From positions 1-64,000 of the forward strand of contig NZ_MTAW01000124.1 of NCBI RefSeq assembly GCF_002154725.1: DNA of 64,000 nucleotides, read 5' to 3'. Source of the DNA: Nostoc sp. 106C. GTDB taxonomy: Bacteria; Cyanobacteriota; Cyanobacteriia; Cyanobacteriales; Nostocaceae. Numbering within the stretch: the stretch's first letter is position 1; each line of letters opens with the position of its first letter. Made by a program: the position numbers and the translations under genes. Positions 27,231 through 35,991 of the stretch are shown piece by piece. The notes below the pieces were generated by a model. It saw only the letters and a list, made by a program, of their open reading frames with translations. It was not told the DNA's origin and searched no databases.

Positions 27231-28408
27231 TAGGGCTAATTCATTGTCAAAAGAGAAAAAAGCTGTTCGAGATCATGACACAGAAATCGAAGTGCTTTGG
27301 TCAGTGAGCGATAACCCTTTGCTCGGAGCAGATTAATCACGAAAGTACGCATAATTGACCAGTTAGTAGCAGCATTATAAGTACGAATGGGAGCAATATC
27401 TTCGCCAAAAACGACATCTTTGACCCAATGTAATCCGTTTTCGATGTCTCGATGTCCACGAATAGCATGAGCAAAGTTGATGGCAGATGCTTTGAGACTA
27501 CTCAAGTAATAACTGAATGTGTGAAAATCTTGGCCATCTCTTGTACCCCGACGCTCAACGGCAATCAAACTTTGCGCCTTGTCCCAACTAGGGTCAATTC
27601 CACATAGTTGATCATAGACTCTGACAGTGCGTTGAACGACACGTCCACGTGTCTGTTCTAGTTGAGTGTTAATAGCAGTTGGGAGAAGTTTTTGTGTGAG
27701 GGTTCGTGCATAACTCAAGAGTTTAGGTTGATTGCCTTTAATGCCAACGAGGTCATCATTGCCACTATTGACAATTAACTGCACAGTTTTTTTTGACAAT
27801 GCAAAGCGTCAAAGCTCAAAACCACATCTGTGAGGTTCAAAGTCTCTAGTAGTTGTTGTACGACTTTGATTTCGCTTTGTTCATTGTTCTCAAATTGCTT
27901 TAAGGCTATGACTACTCCTTGCTGATGACTATATACCGAAACAACATTGACAAAGTTTTGCTAGGACTGATTGTGTCCAGTGACTGTACTTTTGATTCCT
28001 TTGCCATCTACTGCTAACCACTCTCCCACTTGGATTTTAGTATCGACTTGCGCCCATCCCACAAAGCAGTCTGTGAGTTTTTCAGGCGTCTAATTGCTCA
28101 AACAGTCTGCGAAATGTCGAATCACGCCAGGTTACGCTTGTGTGTGACCCCTAAATGTTCACACAATCCTTGATAATGTCGCACACAAAAATCTTCTAGT
28201 GCCGCATATCCGTAGCATTGACTTAATGTTCCTAATATCACTAATAACAACATCACCCATAATGGATAACGTTTTCCACGTGCGGCACGATAATCTTCTA
28301 TACCTTGTAATGCTGCTATCAAACTACTACTCATCTCACACTAAAATCTACTTAAGGTAGAGATGATTTCTAGTTTAATTTTTCTCTCACTACAATGAAT
28401 TAGCCCTA
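27231..28408 (-). mobile_element. ISAs1-family insertion sequence, inactive
   Basis: A 1178-bp element with perfect 17-bp terminal inverted repeats (TAGGGCTAATTCATTGT at 27231-27247 and its complement at 28392-28408). It carries one decayed ISAs1-type transposase gene on the minus strand, whose stop codon lies inside the left repeat. It sits inside the outer MITE-like element. No clear target duplication was found around this inner element. Confidence 0.85.
27236..28334 (-). pseudogene. ISAs1-family transposase, frameshifted
   Basis: The gene begins at 28334 with the N-terminal associated domain (GIEDYRAARGKRYPLWVML). It stops at 28122 and then continues in other frames through FRRLFEQLDA, QNFVNVVSVYSHQQGVVIAL and VVLSFDALHCQKK. 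It ends as an open frame (27236-27799) with IRGHRDIENGLHWVKDVVFG, the hallmark C-terminal block of the family. At least two frameshifts and internal stops make it non-functional. Overall span matches a full-length transposase of about 365 codons. Confidence 0.85.
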
Positions 28409-28494
28409 CCCTGGAGAAGGGGTTAGGGGATGAGGGCGCGAGGTATTTGTACAACGCCCGCCCTATATCGCTTTTAGCTTAAGTTGACACCAAT

Positions 28495-28504
28495 GCGTAG
28501 TATA
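28495..28504. repeat. Target-site duplication, right copy
   Basis: GCGTAGTATA, the right copy of the 10-bp direct repeat at 27111-27120. Confidence 0.85.
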
Positions 28505-28640
28505 TTGCCCCTTATACGAACAAACACCACTAGTAGAAACTTCTGTAGCATGGCAGCGAGAAAATATCATGCCAGATCCCAAGAAGTTTCTGCAAGTTGT
28601 AAGTAATATATGTGGTCAATCGATTAAAGAATTAATCTAA

Positions 28641-29375
28641 TAAAATCTGCACCCTGATGGAGATTCGCTTAGTAAATCATTAACAATTCAGCACGAGAAA
28701 TTTATATTTATTCACTTTTAAAACGCTATATTGATAGTCTATACAATTTGACAATATTCAAAGAAATAGCTATAGAGTTATACACAGTTAAGTCTAGATT
28801 ATTGAGATCTAGAATTATTAGTAACTTCTCTGGCATTTAAACTCTCAACTCACTCTTTTATGATCTTCTTCAATTTAGCAGGCTCTTATAAAAAATTTGC
28901 CTTAATAAAATTTTAATAGTGGAGCTAAGTTTTCAACATATATTCACCTAATCTATACAGTGTATATCATGTAGTATTTTACATGATTGTTAGGCGTGTA
29001 ATTGCTATATACTTACGCCTACTCTGTAAATTGAAATTTTGAGACTGCTAGGGCTAAAACTTCTTATCCCATATGCTTTTTATAACTTTATATAAAGTTA
29101 ATTTGATAATTTTTTAAAGTATTTTTAACCAAGAATGAGAGAGATTATACTTAAGTAATACTACTCTGTATAAAAAACCAAAATTTATTTTTTATTAAAA
29201 AATGGATTAAGTATCATCTACGCATATGTCGTCAACTTTCACTCAATCTTTAAGGAGATTTTAATGACAGAAAAAGAGTATACAGAGAGAATTAATTAGG
29301 GTGCTTCAGAACGTCAAAAAATCTTGGGAAAAATATTGTTTTTGAATAAAAGCCAGATAATCTGACTAATTTGTT
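28641..29375. other. Long AT-rich leader before the WcaI-like gene
   Basis: About 735 very AT-rich bases. Near its end a good ribosome site, AAGGAG, precedes an ATG at 29264 and an 11-codon frame ending in TAG (29297-29299). After that TAG the same frame stays open as GASERQKILGKILFLNKSQI up to TGA at 29365, 10 bases before the next gene. This may be a leader peptide or a broken small gene. No other content was recognised. Confidence 0.4.
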
Positions 29376-30647
29376 ATGCGGATTTTGATTTACTCCTACA
29401 ACTACTATCCAGAGCCAATTGGTATTGCCCCGCTGATGACGGAATTAGCAGAGGGACTGGTTAAGCGGGGACATCAGGTGCGTGTAGTCACAGCTATGCC
29501 TAACTACCCTGAACGTCAAATTTACCAAAGCTATCGGGGCAAGCTATATCTCACCGAATCCAAAAATGGAGTTCAAATTCAACGCAGTTATGTTTGGATT
29601 CGCCCACAACCAAACTTGATTGATCGGATATTGTTAGATGCTAGTTTCGTAGTCACCAGTTTTTTGCCTGCAATCATAGGCTGGCGACCAGATGTGATTA
29701 TTTCAACGTCACCATCTCTACCTGTTTGTGTTCCGGCTGCTCTTTTAGGATGGTTGCGTAACTGTCCTGTGATTTTAAACCTTCAAGATATTTTGCCGGA
29801 AGCAGCTATTCATGTAGGGTTATTGAAAAATAAATTTCTCATCAAGCTGTTTACTAAATTAGAGAAATTTGCTTATCAAAGTGCTACTAAAATTAGTGTT
29901 ATTGCTGATGGATTTGTAGAGAATTTGCTAAATAAAGGTGTACCATCTCATAAAATTGTGCAAATTCCTAACTGGGTTGACGTCAATTTTATTCGCCCTT
30001 TGTCTAAAGAAGATAACCAATTTCGTGAAATACACAATCTCAAAGATAAATTTGTAGTTCTATACTCAGGAAATATTGCTCTAACCCAAGGGTTAGAAAC
30101 AGTGATTAAAGCTGCTGCTATGTTACGCCATATTCCAGACCTTGTATTTGCGATCGCTGGTGAGGCTAAAGGTTTGCAGAGATTGCAACAGGAGTGTCTC
30201 AATTATGGTGCAGATAATGTTTTGTTGCTACCATTTCAACCCCGAGAACATTTGCCACAGATGTTAGCAGCGGCGGATGTTGGTTTAGTTGTGCAAAAGA
30301 AAAATGTTGTATCCTTCAATATGCCCTCAAAAATACAAGTATTACTTGCCAGCGGACGGGCATTGATTGCATCTGTACCTGACAATGGTACGGCAGCAAG
30401 AGCTATTAAACAAAGTGGTGGCGGATTTGTTGTTCCTCCCGAAGATCCCAAAGCTTTAGCAAATGCGATTCTAGACTTGTACCAAAATCCGGAGAAAGTC
30501 AAAAATCTGGGTTATAAAAGTCGCCAGTATGCTGTTGAACAATATGCTTTTGAGCAAGCTTTAAATCAGTATGAAAACTTGTGTTACTCATTAACAGAGG
30601 ATGCTCAAGTAATTAAATCCACAACTGTCTCGAAACAGGAAGTTTAA
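29376..30647 (+). CDS. Family 4 glycosyltransferase (WcaI-like)
   Basis: A 423-residue GT-B glycosyltransferase. The N-terminus YSYNYYPEPIGIAPLMTELA is typical of WcaI-type enzymes of colanic-acid-like polysaccharide synthesis. The C-terminal donor-binding half has VLYSGNIALTQGLETVIKAA, AAADVGLVVQKK and FNMPSKIQVLLASGRALIAS. No clear membrane anchor was found. It probably adds a sugar during exopolysaccharide assembly; no other polysaccharide gene is adjacent. A terminator follows 20 bases after the stop, so it is a single-gene unit. Confidence 0.85.
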   Translation: MRILIYSYNYYPEPIGIAPLMTELAEGLVKRGHQVRVVTAMPNYPERQIYQSYRGKLYLTESKNGVQIQRSYVWIRPQPNLIDRILLDASFVVTSFLPAIIGWRPDVIISTSPSLPVCVPAALLGWLRNCPVILNLQDILPEAAIHVGLLKNKFLIKLFTKLEKFAYQSATKISVIADGFVENLLNKGVPSHKIVQIPNWVDVNFIRPLSKEDNQFREIHNLKDKFVVLYSGNIALTQGLETVIKAAAMLRHIPDLVFAIAGEAKGLQRLQQECLNYGADNVLLLPFQPREHLPQMLAAADVGLVVQKKNVVSFNMPSKIQVLLASGRALIASVPDNGTAARAIKQSGGGFVVPPEDPKALANAILDLYQNPEKVKNLGYKSRQYAVEQYAFEQALNQYENLCYSLTEDAQVIKSTTVSKQEV

Positions 30648-30667
30648 TATTGCATAGCGAGTATCAG

Positions 30668-30700
30668 CTCCTGTCTAAGCATTAGCGGACAGGAGTATTT
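30668..30700 (+). terminator. Intrinsic terminator after the WcaI-like gene
   Basis: CTCCTGTC and GACAGGAG form an 8-bp stem around a 12-base loop, followed by TATTT. Confidence 0.7.
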
Positions 30701-31602
30701 CGCTATGTTAAGTTTTAGCAAGCAATTTGAAGAAACTATTATCGCTTACTATTAACTGTATGTAACCAACCTCTACTAAGTATGAGTTGGCTATACTTTG
30801 TACTTATTTGGAGATAGTGCTTAAATCCTCAATCTAGGACAAGTATTTGATTTTTGAAATACACGTAGGAGAGCCACTGCGTTGATGTTAGCTTAGCAGT
30901 AGCAACTTAGGAGCGTCGGAGTTAGTTCCCCGTGGGACCCCGATTCCCGCACTTGTATACGTCCGGCGGGGGACTACTCTACCCTTCTCCTGCGGAGACG
31001 CTACGCGTAGCTTGCTTCCCCGTAGGGGTACGGAAATGGCTTTGGCGAACGAGAACGCTTAACGGCGAACCCGCAGAGTAATAACTGGCTTTGGGCAATG
31101 CTCACCCTATTAAGTGTACAAAATTTTTTCAAATATCAAACCTGATTCCTACGCAGGACTTTAATGCTAAATAATACCTTTGGGTGATAAAATATATAGC
31201 TTTAGGTTCACTGTAATATATTTCTCAAGATGTATTGTAAATTTGTAATTATTCATAGCCAATGTTGCTGCTTAAAAAGTGTTACTTGATTGATTTACGT
31301 ACCATATCCATCGATAATTAGGTTTTGCTTGCAGAGTAAGCTTGATTAGCAACAAACCATCTTTGGTCTAAACAGAGATCAAGCAAGACATTTAGCACAT
31401 GTACTTTTACTCTGCTTGGCTTCTATCCAAGTTTCTAACCCAATTAGCTAACTCATCTGGTTCTGCTTGATTGCTGAGTTCCAAATCCAAACAGACGATT
31501 TTTTTGTTAGTATGCAAAAAAACAGTTTAAACAGCTACAACTTAATTGGTTGTTAGGAATTGTAAAAAAATGTAACAAAAGGCATAAAGCACCTGAGGTT
31601 TA
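30701..31602. other. Intergenic region with dispersed repeat
   Basis: About 900 bases. The stretch 30900-31080 is a GC-richer Nostoc-type interspersed repeat. On the minus strand 31407-31517 holds a 36-codon frame starting with TTG (IVCLDLELSNQAEPDELANW, then VRNLDRSQAE) that looks protein-like but has no convincing ribosome site; it may be a gene remnant. The remainder shows nothing recognisable. Confidence 0.45.
30985..31078. repeat. Dispersed palindromic repeat
   Basis: Contains GGAGACGCTACGCGTAGCTT, CCCCGTAGGGG and GGCGAACGAGAACGC, short dyads typical of dispersed repeats in Nostoc-type genomes. Related sequence occurs at 43141-43240. Confidence 0.6.
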
Positions 31603-32064
31603 ATGTCTGATTATTTCCAAGGAGATTTCCCAATACAATCCGTATCGTTGAAAAAGAGTGCGGCCACAAGCCCACAACCCCATATAGAAGAAGCAAGTAG
31701 AAAATTAGCGATAACTATTGCCGAAGCAGCATCAGACCGCAAAGCAGGAGAGATTTTATTGCTCAGAGTGGCGGATGTATCTTACCTAGCAGATTACTTT
31801 GTGATGATGACTGGCTATTCTAGGGTACAAGTAAGGGCGATCGCAGAAGCAATTGAAGAAAAAGTAGGAACTGACCTGCAACGACATCCCTTGCGAACAG
31901 CAGGTAAAGCAGAAGGTAGTTGGGTGTTGCAAGACTACGGTGAAGTGATTGTCCACATCATGATGCCCAAGGAGCGGGAGTTTTATAATTTAGAAGCGTT
32001 CTGGTCTCATGCAGAACGTCTAGAACTTCCAACATCCGATGACGGTGGGGGTAAGCCAAAATGA
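31603..32064 (+). CDS. rsfS: Ribosome silencing factor RsfS
   Basis: A 153-residue RsfS/Iojap-type protein that binds ribosomal protein L14 and blocks subunit joining when nutrients are scarce. After a non-conserved N-terminal 40 residues the domain is complete: ADYFVMMTGYSRVQVRAIAE, HPLRTAGKAEGSWVLQDYGE and VIVHIMMPKEREFYNLE. Its stop overlaps the start of the CGLD27 gene (ATGA), so the two are translationally coupled. Confidence 0.92.
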   Translation: MSDYFQGDFPIQSVSLKKSAATSPQPHIEEASRKLAITIAEAASDRKAGEILLLRVADVSYLADYFVMMTGYSRVQVRAIAEAIEEKVGTDLQRHPLRTAGKAEGSWVLQDYGEVIVHIMMPKEREFYNLEAFWSHAERLELPTSDDGGGKPK

Positions 32065-32561
32065 TCAAATCCTCGGTTTTCAATTGCCCAGTTCCGACTG
32101 AACAACAACCACTTAATGAGTACGAAGAATTAAAAACATCTTGGCTGTTTCGTGATTGTGCCTTAAATTGGCGCGAGCAGATCGCGAAAATGCTGTGGAT
32201 TTGGAGTTTATCGTGGGTGGTGGCTGGTCCAGTAGCAGCAGCCAGTTTTCCACCACATAAGCACATTGCCCAATTTATTCTTTGTGGCGCAGCAGGCGCG
32301 AGTATTGGAGTATTACTTTTACTAGTACGATTGTACTTAGGCTGGTTTTATGTGAGCGATCGCCTGTTCAGCCCAACAGTATTTTATGAAGAGTCTGGTT
32401 GGTATGATGGTCAAACTTGGACAAAACCAGAGGAAGTACTAAACCGCGATCGCTTAATTGCCACATATGAAATCAAACCTATTCTCCGGCGCTTGCAACT
32501 AACCTTTGCTGGCTTGGCAGGAATGTTTCTTGCTGGTAGTATAGTTTGGCATTTGTTGTAA
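32061..32561 (+). CDS. CGLD27-family membrane protein
   Basis: A 166-residue protein of the CGLD27 family (conserved in the green lineage and diatoms). Three hydrophobic segments are visible: about 49-65 (WSLSWVVAGPVAAASF), 72-94 (FILCGAAGASIGVLLLLVRLYLG) and the C-terminal LAGMFLAGSIVWHLL. The motif SGWYDGQTWTKPEEVLNRDRL is characteristic. Function is uncertain; plant homologues are chloroplast proteins. It overlaps rsfS by 4 bases. Confidence 0.8.
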   Translation: MIKSSVFNCPVPTEQQPLNEYEELKTSWLFRDCALNWREQIAKMLWIWSLSWVVAGPVAAASFPPHKHIAQFILCGAAGASIGVLLLLVRLYLGWFYVSDRLFSPTVFYEESGWYDGQTWTKPEEVLNRDRLIATYEIKPILRRLQLTFAGLAGMFLAGSIVWHLL

Positions 32562-32565
32562 ATAT

Positions 32566-32634
32566 TCATTGGTCATTAGTCATTAGTCATTAGTTTTAGA
32601 CAAAGGACAAATGACAAATAACTCATGACAAACA
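32566..32634. repeat. Heptamer (STRR-type) repeat array
   Basis: TCATTGG/TCATTAG units followed by GGACAAA/TGACAAA units, giving an imperfect dyad between the CGLD27 and asparaginase genes. Confidence 0.75.
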
Positions 32635-32673
32635 AATAATAAAAAATAACCAAAAAGTGATAGATTTTAACCC

Positions 32674-33627
32674 ATGACAATGGGAAAACGAACTCAAGCC
32701 GCAGCCTTGGAAGTCAGGTTGCTACGCGAAGGCATTATTGAATCGAAGCATATAGTCCAAGCTGTTGTATGCGACGAACGCGGGCGGGTTTTGTCCGTTG
32801 CCGGTAATGCTGAAACTGCTGCATTTGTCCGTTCAGCACTTAAACCATTTCAGGCTCTCGCAGTTACATCCACAGGTACGCTAGAACGTTACGACCTCAG
32901 CGATCGGGATTTAGCAATCATTACTAGTTCCCACAAAGCCAGCATTGAGCAGGTAAGACAAGTATTTAATATCCTGTGGCGGGCCGATCTCGATCCAAGC
33001 ACGCTCCAATGCCCAATTCCTGAAGGTAAACGGAGTCCTCTAGAATACAATTGCTCTGGTAAACATGCGGGAATGTTAGCCGTTTGTCAACAACGCCACT
33101 GGCCTTTGACTAATTACTTGGAACGCAAACACCCAGTGCAACAGTTAATTCTCAGCAAGGTAGCAGAGTTGCTGCGAATGCCATCTGAGGAATTTATCGG
33201 CGTTCATGACGATTGTGGCGCACCAACTTATCTGATGCAAATTGGTCAGATGGCTTCTCTATATGCTTTGCTAGCTTCTGGTAAGACTTTGGATATGGAG
33301 CGTATTGTCCGTGCTATGACTCATCACCCCACAATGGTAGCTGGAGATGGAGAATTTGATACGGAACTGATGCGCTTAACCCCAGGGGAATTGGTTAGTA
33401 AAGCAGGTGCAGAAGGGGTGCAGTGCATTGGTAGGCTTGGGGAAGGCATGGGATTAGCAATTAAAGTCATAGACGGGGCAAAGCGAGCAAAATACGCAGT
33501 TGCTATTCACTTACTTCAGCAAATGGGCTGGATTACTCCCAGCGTGGCAGAAAGCCTAGCTGAAAAGTTTATGATTTTGGGAAAATACAAGCGTTTAGAA
33601 GTTATTGGAGAATTATCACTTTTGTAG
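32674..33627 (+). CDS. L-asparaginase II family protein
   Basis: A 317-residue protein of the asparaginase II family (Pfam Asparaginase_II), unrelated to the E. coli type. Diagnostic blocks are FVRSALKPFQALA, ITSSHKASIEQV, YNCSGKHAGMLAVC and VHDDCGAPTYLMQIGQMA. It is expected to hydrolyse asparagine to aspartate and ammonia in the cytoplasm. Two ATG codons lie three codons apart (32674, 32680); either may be used. Confidence 0.85.
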   Translation: MTMGKRTQAAALEVRLLREGIIESKHIVQAVVCDERGRVLSVAGNAETAAFVRSALKPFQALAVTSTGTLERYDLSDRDLAIITSSHKASIEQVRQVFNILWRADLDPSTLQCPIPEGKRSPLEYNCSGKHAGMLAVCQQRHWPLTNYLERKHPVQQLILSKVAELLRMPSEEFIGVHDDCGAPTYLMQIGQMASLYALLASGKTLDMERIVRAMTHHPTMVAGDGEFDTELMRLTPGELVSKAGAEGVQCIGRLGEGMGLAIKVIDGAKRAKYAVAIHLLQQMGWITPSVAESLAEKFMILGKYKRLEVIGELSLL

Positions 33628-33657
33628 TTGCCAAATCCTAGACTTTGCGGTTATACT
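33628..33657 (+). promoter_or_regulatory. Promoter of the initiator tRNA gene
   Basis: TTGCCA (-35) and TATACT (-10) are 18 bases apart and lie about 19 bases before the tRNA. The -35 box directly follows the asparaginase stop. Confidence 0.65.
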
Positions 33658-33675
33658 AAAAAAGTGAAGAAACAA

Positions 33676-33752
<77 letters not shown>

Positions 33753-33763
33753 ACTAGAAGTTA

Positions 33764-33806
33764 AAACAAATCCCTGCAATCTGTAAAGGTTGCAGGGATT
33801 TGTTTT
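33764..33806 (+). terminator. Intrinsic terminator after the tRNA
   Basis: A perfect 16-bp inverted repeat, AAACAAATCCCTGCAA and its complement, with a 10-base loop; the distal arm ends in TTTGTTTT. Confidence 0.9.
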
Positions 33807-33844
33807 ATTCTGGAGTAGAAGCCGTCAAAAAAGCGCGGAGAGTC

Positions 33845-35290
33845 ATGGTTGTGAAGTTGCAACGACCAATTTTAGTGGGAGGATTGGGACTGTCCTTTTC
33901 TCTGTGGATGTTAGACAGTTGGCACGAATCCATAGTGCAAGTCAGTGAGTTTGGTTTATTGAGTGCTTTGGCAGTCGGTGGTGGATTGTGGTTATTCCAG
34001 AAAAATCGCCCGAAAGCTAATTTAGAGCAGCCAGATAGTCTGCTTGTAGAGCGGGCAGATGTGGAAAGTGCGATCGCCAAAGCTGAAGCTGTAATTAACC
34101 AACTGGCACAAGAAGCAGAAAATCATACAGCCCTAGGGAATTTACGAGAACAAGTTACCCAATTACTTTTAGAAATAGATAGGCAAGAAATTAAACTAGC
34201 TGTTACTGGTGGCAAATCAGCGGGTAAAACCACTTTGATTGAAGTTTTAAAGTCTAGCTGGCAGGAAGAATTACAGCAAAAAATCAGCTTCCAAGAGACA
34301 GCGCCTTTATTTATAAAAGCTGGTGACAAGTTAGATATAGATGTTTTGGTAGAAGTACAAAAATCTGATTTCGTCTTGTTCCTCACCAACGGGGATTTGA
34401 CAGATTCAGAATTTCAAACTTTACAGCAGCTAAAAGCCGCGAATCAGCCTAATATACTGGTCTTCAACAAACAAGACCAGTATTTACCTGATGAACGCGC
34501 TAGCATCTTGCTGTCATTGAAACAACGGATGCAGGAAAATTTAGTTGCAACATCCGCGTCTCCCATTCCTATCAAAGTACGGAAACATGAGACTGACGGT
34601 ACGGTACAAGAATGGTTGGAACAACCAGCACCAGATATCCAGCCTTTGAAACAGCAACTGAGTGAAATTTTAGCCAAGCAATCACAGAAGTTAGTGTGGG
34701 CAACAACGATCAGAAAAGCTAAGTTGCTGAAAGCTGAGGCGAAAAACTGGTTAAATGACATCAGACGCGATCGCGCTACCCCAGCTATAGAACAATATCA
34801 GTGGATAGCTGCTGCTGCTGCCTTTGCTAACCCAGTCCCAGCGCTTGACGTTCTGGCAAATGCTGCCATTAATGCCCAGATGGTAATGGATTTAGGTAAT
34901 ATCTATCAGCAGAAATTTTCCTTGGAACAGGCGCAAACCGTAGTTGGAACAATGGGAAGTTTAATGCTGAAGCTGGGTTTAGTGGAACTTTCCACAAAAG
35001 CTGTTAGTACTGTTCTCAAAAGTAACGCCGTCACCTTTGTGGCTGGTGGCGTAGTACAGGGGGTAAGTGCAGCTTATCTCACCAGAGTAGCTGGGTTAAG
35101 TTTAGTAGAGTATTTCCAACAACAGGAAATAGCCCTAGATTCTGGTAATAATTTGAATTTGGAAAAGTTGCGGCAAACTTTACAAAATGTCTTCCAGCAA
35201 AATCAGCAGATGGCTTCTCTGCAAGGTTTTGTTAAACAAGGTGTAAAGCGTTTGTTACCAGAAGTTGCTGTTGAGAAAGCTGTAGGATAA
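33845..35290 (+). CDS. DUF697-containing membrane GTPase
   Basis: A 481-residue GTP-binding protein from the ATG at 33845, chosen because GGAG lies 6 bases before it; the frame is open 15 codons further up, within the terminator. Two N-terminal hydrophobic segments (LVGGLGLSFSLWML, LLSALAVGGGLWLF) precede a G domain with P-loop GGKSAGKTTL and G4 motif NKQD. The C-terminal half is a DUF697 domain with hydrophobic helices (WIAAAAAFANPVPALDVLAN, FVAGGVVQGVSAAYL). Family members are envelope-associated; the function is unknown. Confidence 0.8.
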   Translation: MVVKLQRPILVGGLGLSFSLWMLDSWHESIVQVSEFGLLSALAVGGGLWLFQKNRPKANLEQPDSLLVERADVESAIAKAEAVINQLAQEAENHTALGNLREQVTQLLLEIDRQEIKLAVTGGKSAGKTTLIEVLKSSWQEELQQKISFQETAPLFIKAGDKLDIDVLVEVQKSDFVLFLTNGDLTDSEFQTLQQLKAANQPNILVFNKQDQYLPDERASILLSLKQRMQENLVATSASPIPIKVRKHETDGTVQEWLEQPAPDIQPLKQQLSEILAKQSQKLVWATTIRKAKLLKAEAKNWLNDIRRDRATPAIEQYQWIAAAAAFANPVPALDVLANAAINAQMVMDLGNIYQQKFSLEQAQTVVGTMGSLMLKLGLVELSTKAVSTVLKSNAVTFVAGGVVQGVSAAYLTRVAGLSLVEYFQQQEIALDSGNNLNLEKLRQTLQNVFQQNQQMASLQGFVKQGVKRLLPEVAVEKAVG

Positions 35291-35293
35291 TTT

Positions 35294-35341
35294 CACGCAA
35301 AGGCGCGATGTTCTTTTTAGCGTCTTTGCGTGCAAATAATT
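35294..35341 (+). terminator. Intrinsic terminator after the GTPase gene
   Basis: CACGCAAAGGCGC and GCGTCTTTGCGTG form a 13-bp stem with one G-U pair. A T-rich tract lies in the loop and AT-rich sequence follows. It starts 4 bases past the stop codon. Confidence 0.7.
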
Positions 35342-35416
35342 TTAATAAATAGTCAAATTACAGGAATAGAAATTATAAAAGTATTGAGCAAATACTAATT
35401 CACAAATATTTTCAAA

Positions 35417-35668
35417 TTAAAAGCTATCTAAATCATTGTCAGAGTATGCCGCGCCTACAAATGCTGGAATAGCCGCAGCTTGCTTCTCAATTAGCTCTAA
35501 CAAGGCATTATTGCAGCGTTCTGCAATTTCTGGATATTTATTAGCATACCATTCTAGTGATGTGACAGCACAAGGGTCGCTAAGATCAAAGCCAAGTTTC
35601 ATCAATTCTTCGGTTTCTTTTACAGCCAAATTAAAAATTGCATCAAGGTCAACGAAAGGTTCAGGCAT
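35417..35668 (-). CDS. Small acidic hypothetical protein
   Basis: An 83-residue acidic, helical protein with no recognised family. The sequence DAIFNLAVKETEELMKLGFD and CNNALLELIEKQAAAIPAFV suggests two or three amphipathic helices. AAGGATTT lies upstream of the ATG. Its start is only 14 bases from the CRISPR-like repeat. The size and composition would suit an antitoxin or adaptor, but no partner gene is adjacent. Confidence 0.5.
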   Translation of the reverse strand: MPEPFVDLDAIFNLAVKETEELMKLGFDLSDPCAVTSLEWYANKYPEIAERCNNALLELIEKQAAAIPAFVGAAYSDNDLDSF

Positions 35669-35682
35669 ATTTTAAATCCTTA

Positions 35683-35787
35683 GTTTCAATCCCTAATAGG
35701 GATTTTAATTATTTGGAACAAGAACCGTTGCAAGCTTTGCTTGGGTACAGGTTTCAATCCCTAATAGGGATTTTAATTAATTGGAAC
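35683..35787. CRISPR. Minimal CRISPR array, two repeats and one spacer
   Basis: Two 37-bp copies at 35683-35719 and 35751-35787 begin GTTTCAATCCCTAATAGGGA and end ATTGGAAC; they differ at one base (ATTATTTGG versus ATTAATTGG). The spacer is 31 bp (35720-35750). The repeat contains the CCCTAATAGGG dyad seen in cyanobacterial CRISPR repeats. No cas gene lies in the window, so the array is orphan or a remnant. Confidence 0.8.
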
Positions 35788-35991
35788 CGACCACAGTTGA
35801 AAGCATTGATATATTTGGTTTTCAAGGTACAGTTGCGTTAACTTGAATAAAATATAGCACTTTCAGGCTGAATGTATTTGGGCAAAGCAATATATTATGG
35901 CTTAAATCAATTTATATCAAAGCTTACAGAGTTTGCGTCAACCTTGACCTCTAGCATTTGCACTTATTTTTGATGCCGCATTGTATCTAAA

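Larger units (their letters stand above)
27121..28494. mobile_element. Outer MITE-like element, interrupted by an ISAs1 element
   Basis: The element is bounded by 14-bp inverted repeats, TGGTGTCAACTTAA at 27124-27137 and its complement at 28479-28492, with a 10-bp target duplication outside. Removing the inner insertion leaves about 200 bases with internal dyads (CCCTCACCCCCAGCCCCTCT and GGGGTTAGGGGATGAGGGC) and no coding capacity, as in a miniature element. Which transposase mobilises it is not shown. Confidence 0.75.
26712..28640 (+). pseudogene. LysR-type regulator pseudogene split by a nested insertion
   Basis: The effector-binding half of a LysR-type regulator. The DNA-binding N-terminus is missing. 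The open part (26712-27017) has DGRIHVGFAHPPL and FIVFPHHLEPG. After a TAA and a frameshift it resumes as EGMRIAIVPSSLQNLQRGG up to 27120. An insertion follows, and at 28495 the frame resumes with CPLYEQTPLVETSVAWQREN and ends at TAA 28638-28640. The gene therefore carries a 5' deletion, a stop, a frameshift and an insertion. It was divergent from the methyltransferase and may once have regulated it (inference). Confidence 0.85.

Noticed and set aside
35638-35841. 67-codon frame across the CRISPR repeats
   Set aside because: The translation is just the repeat read twice; the 37-bp period and unique spacer fit an array, not a protein.
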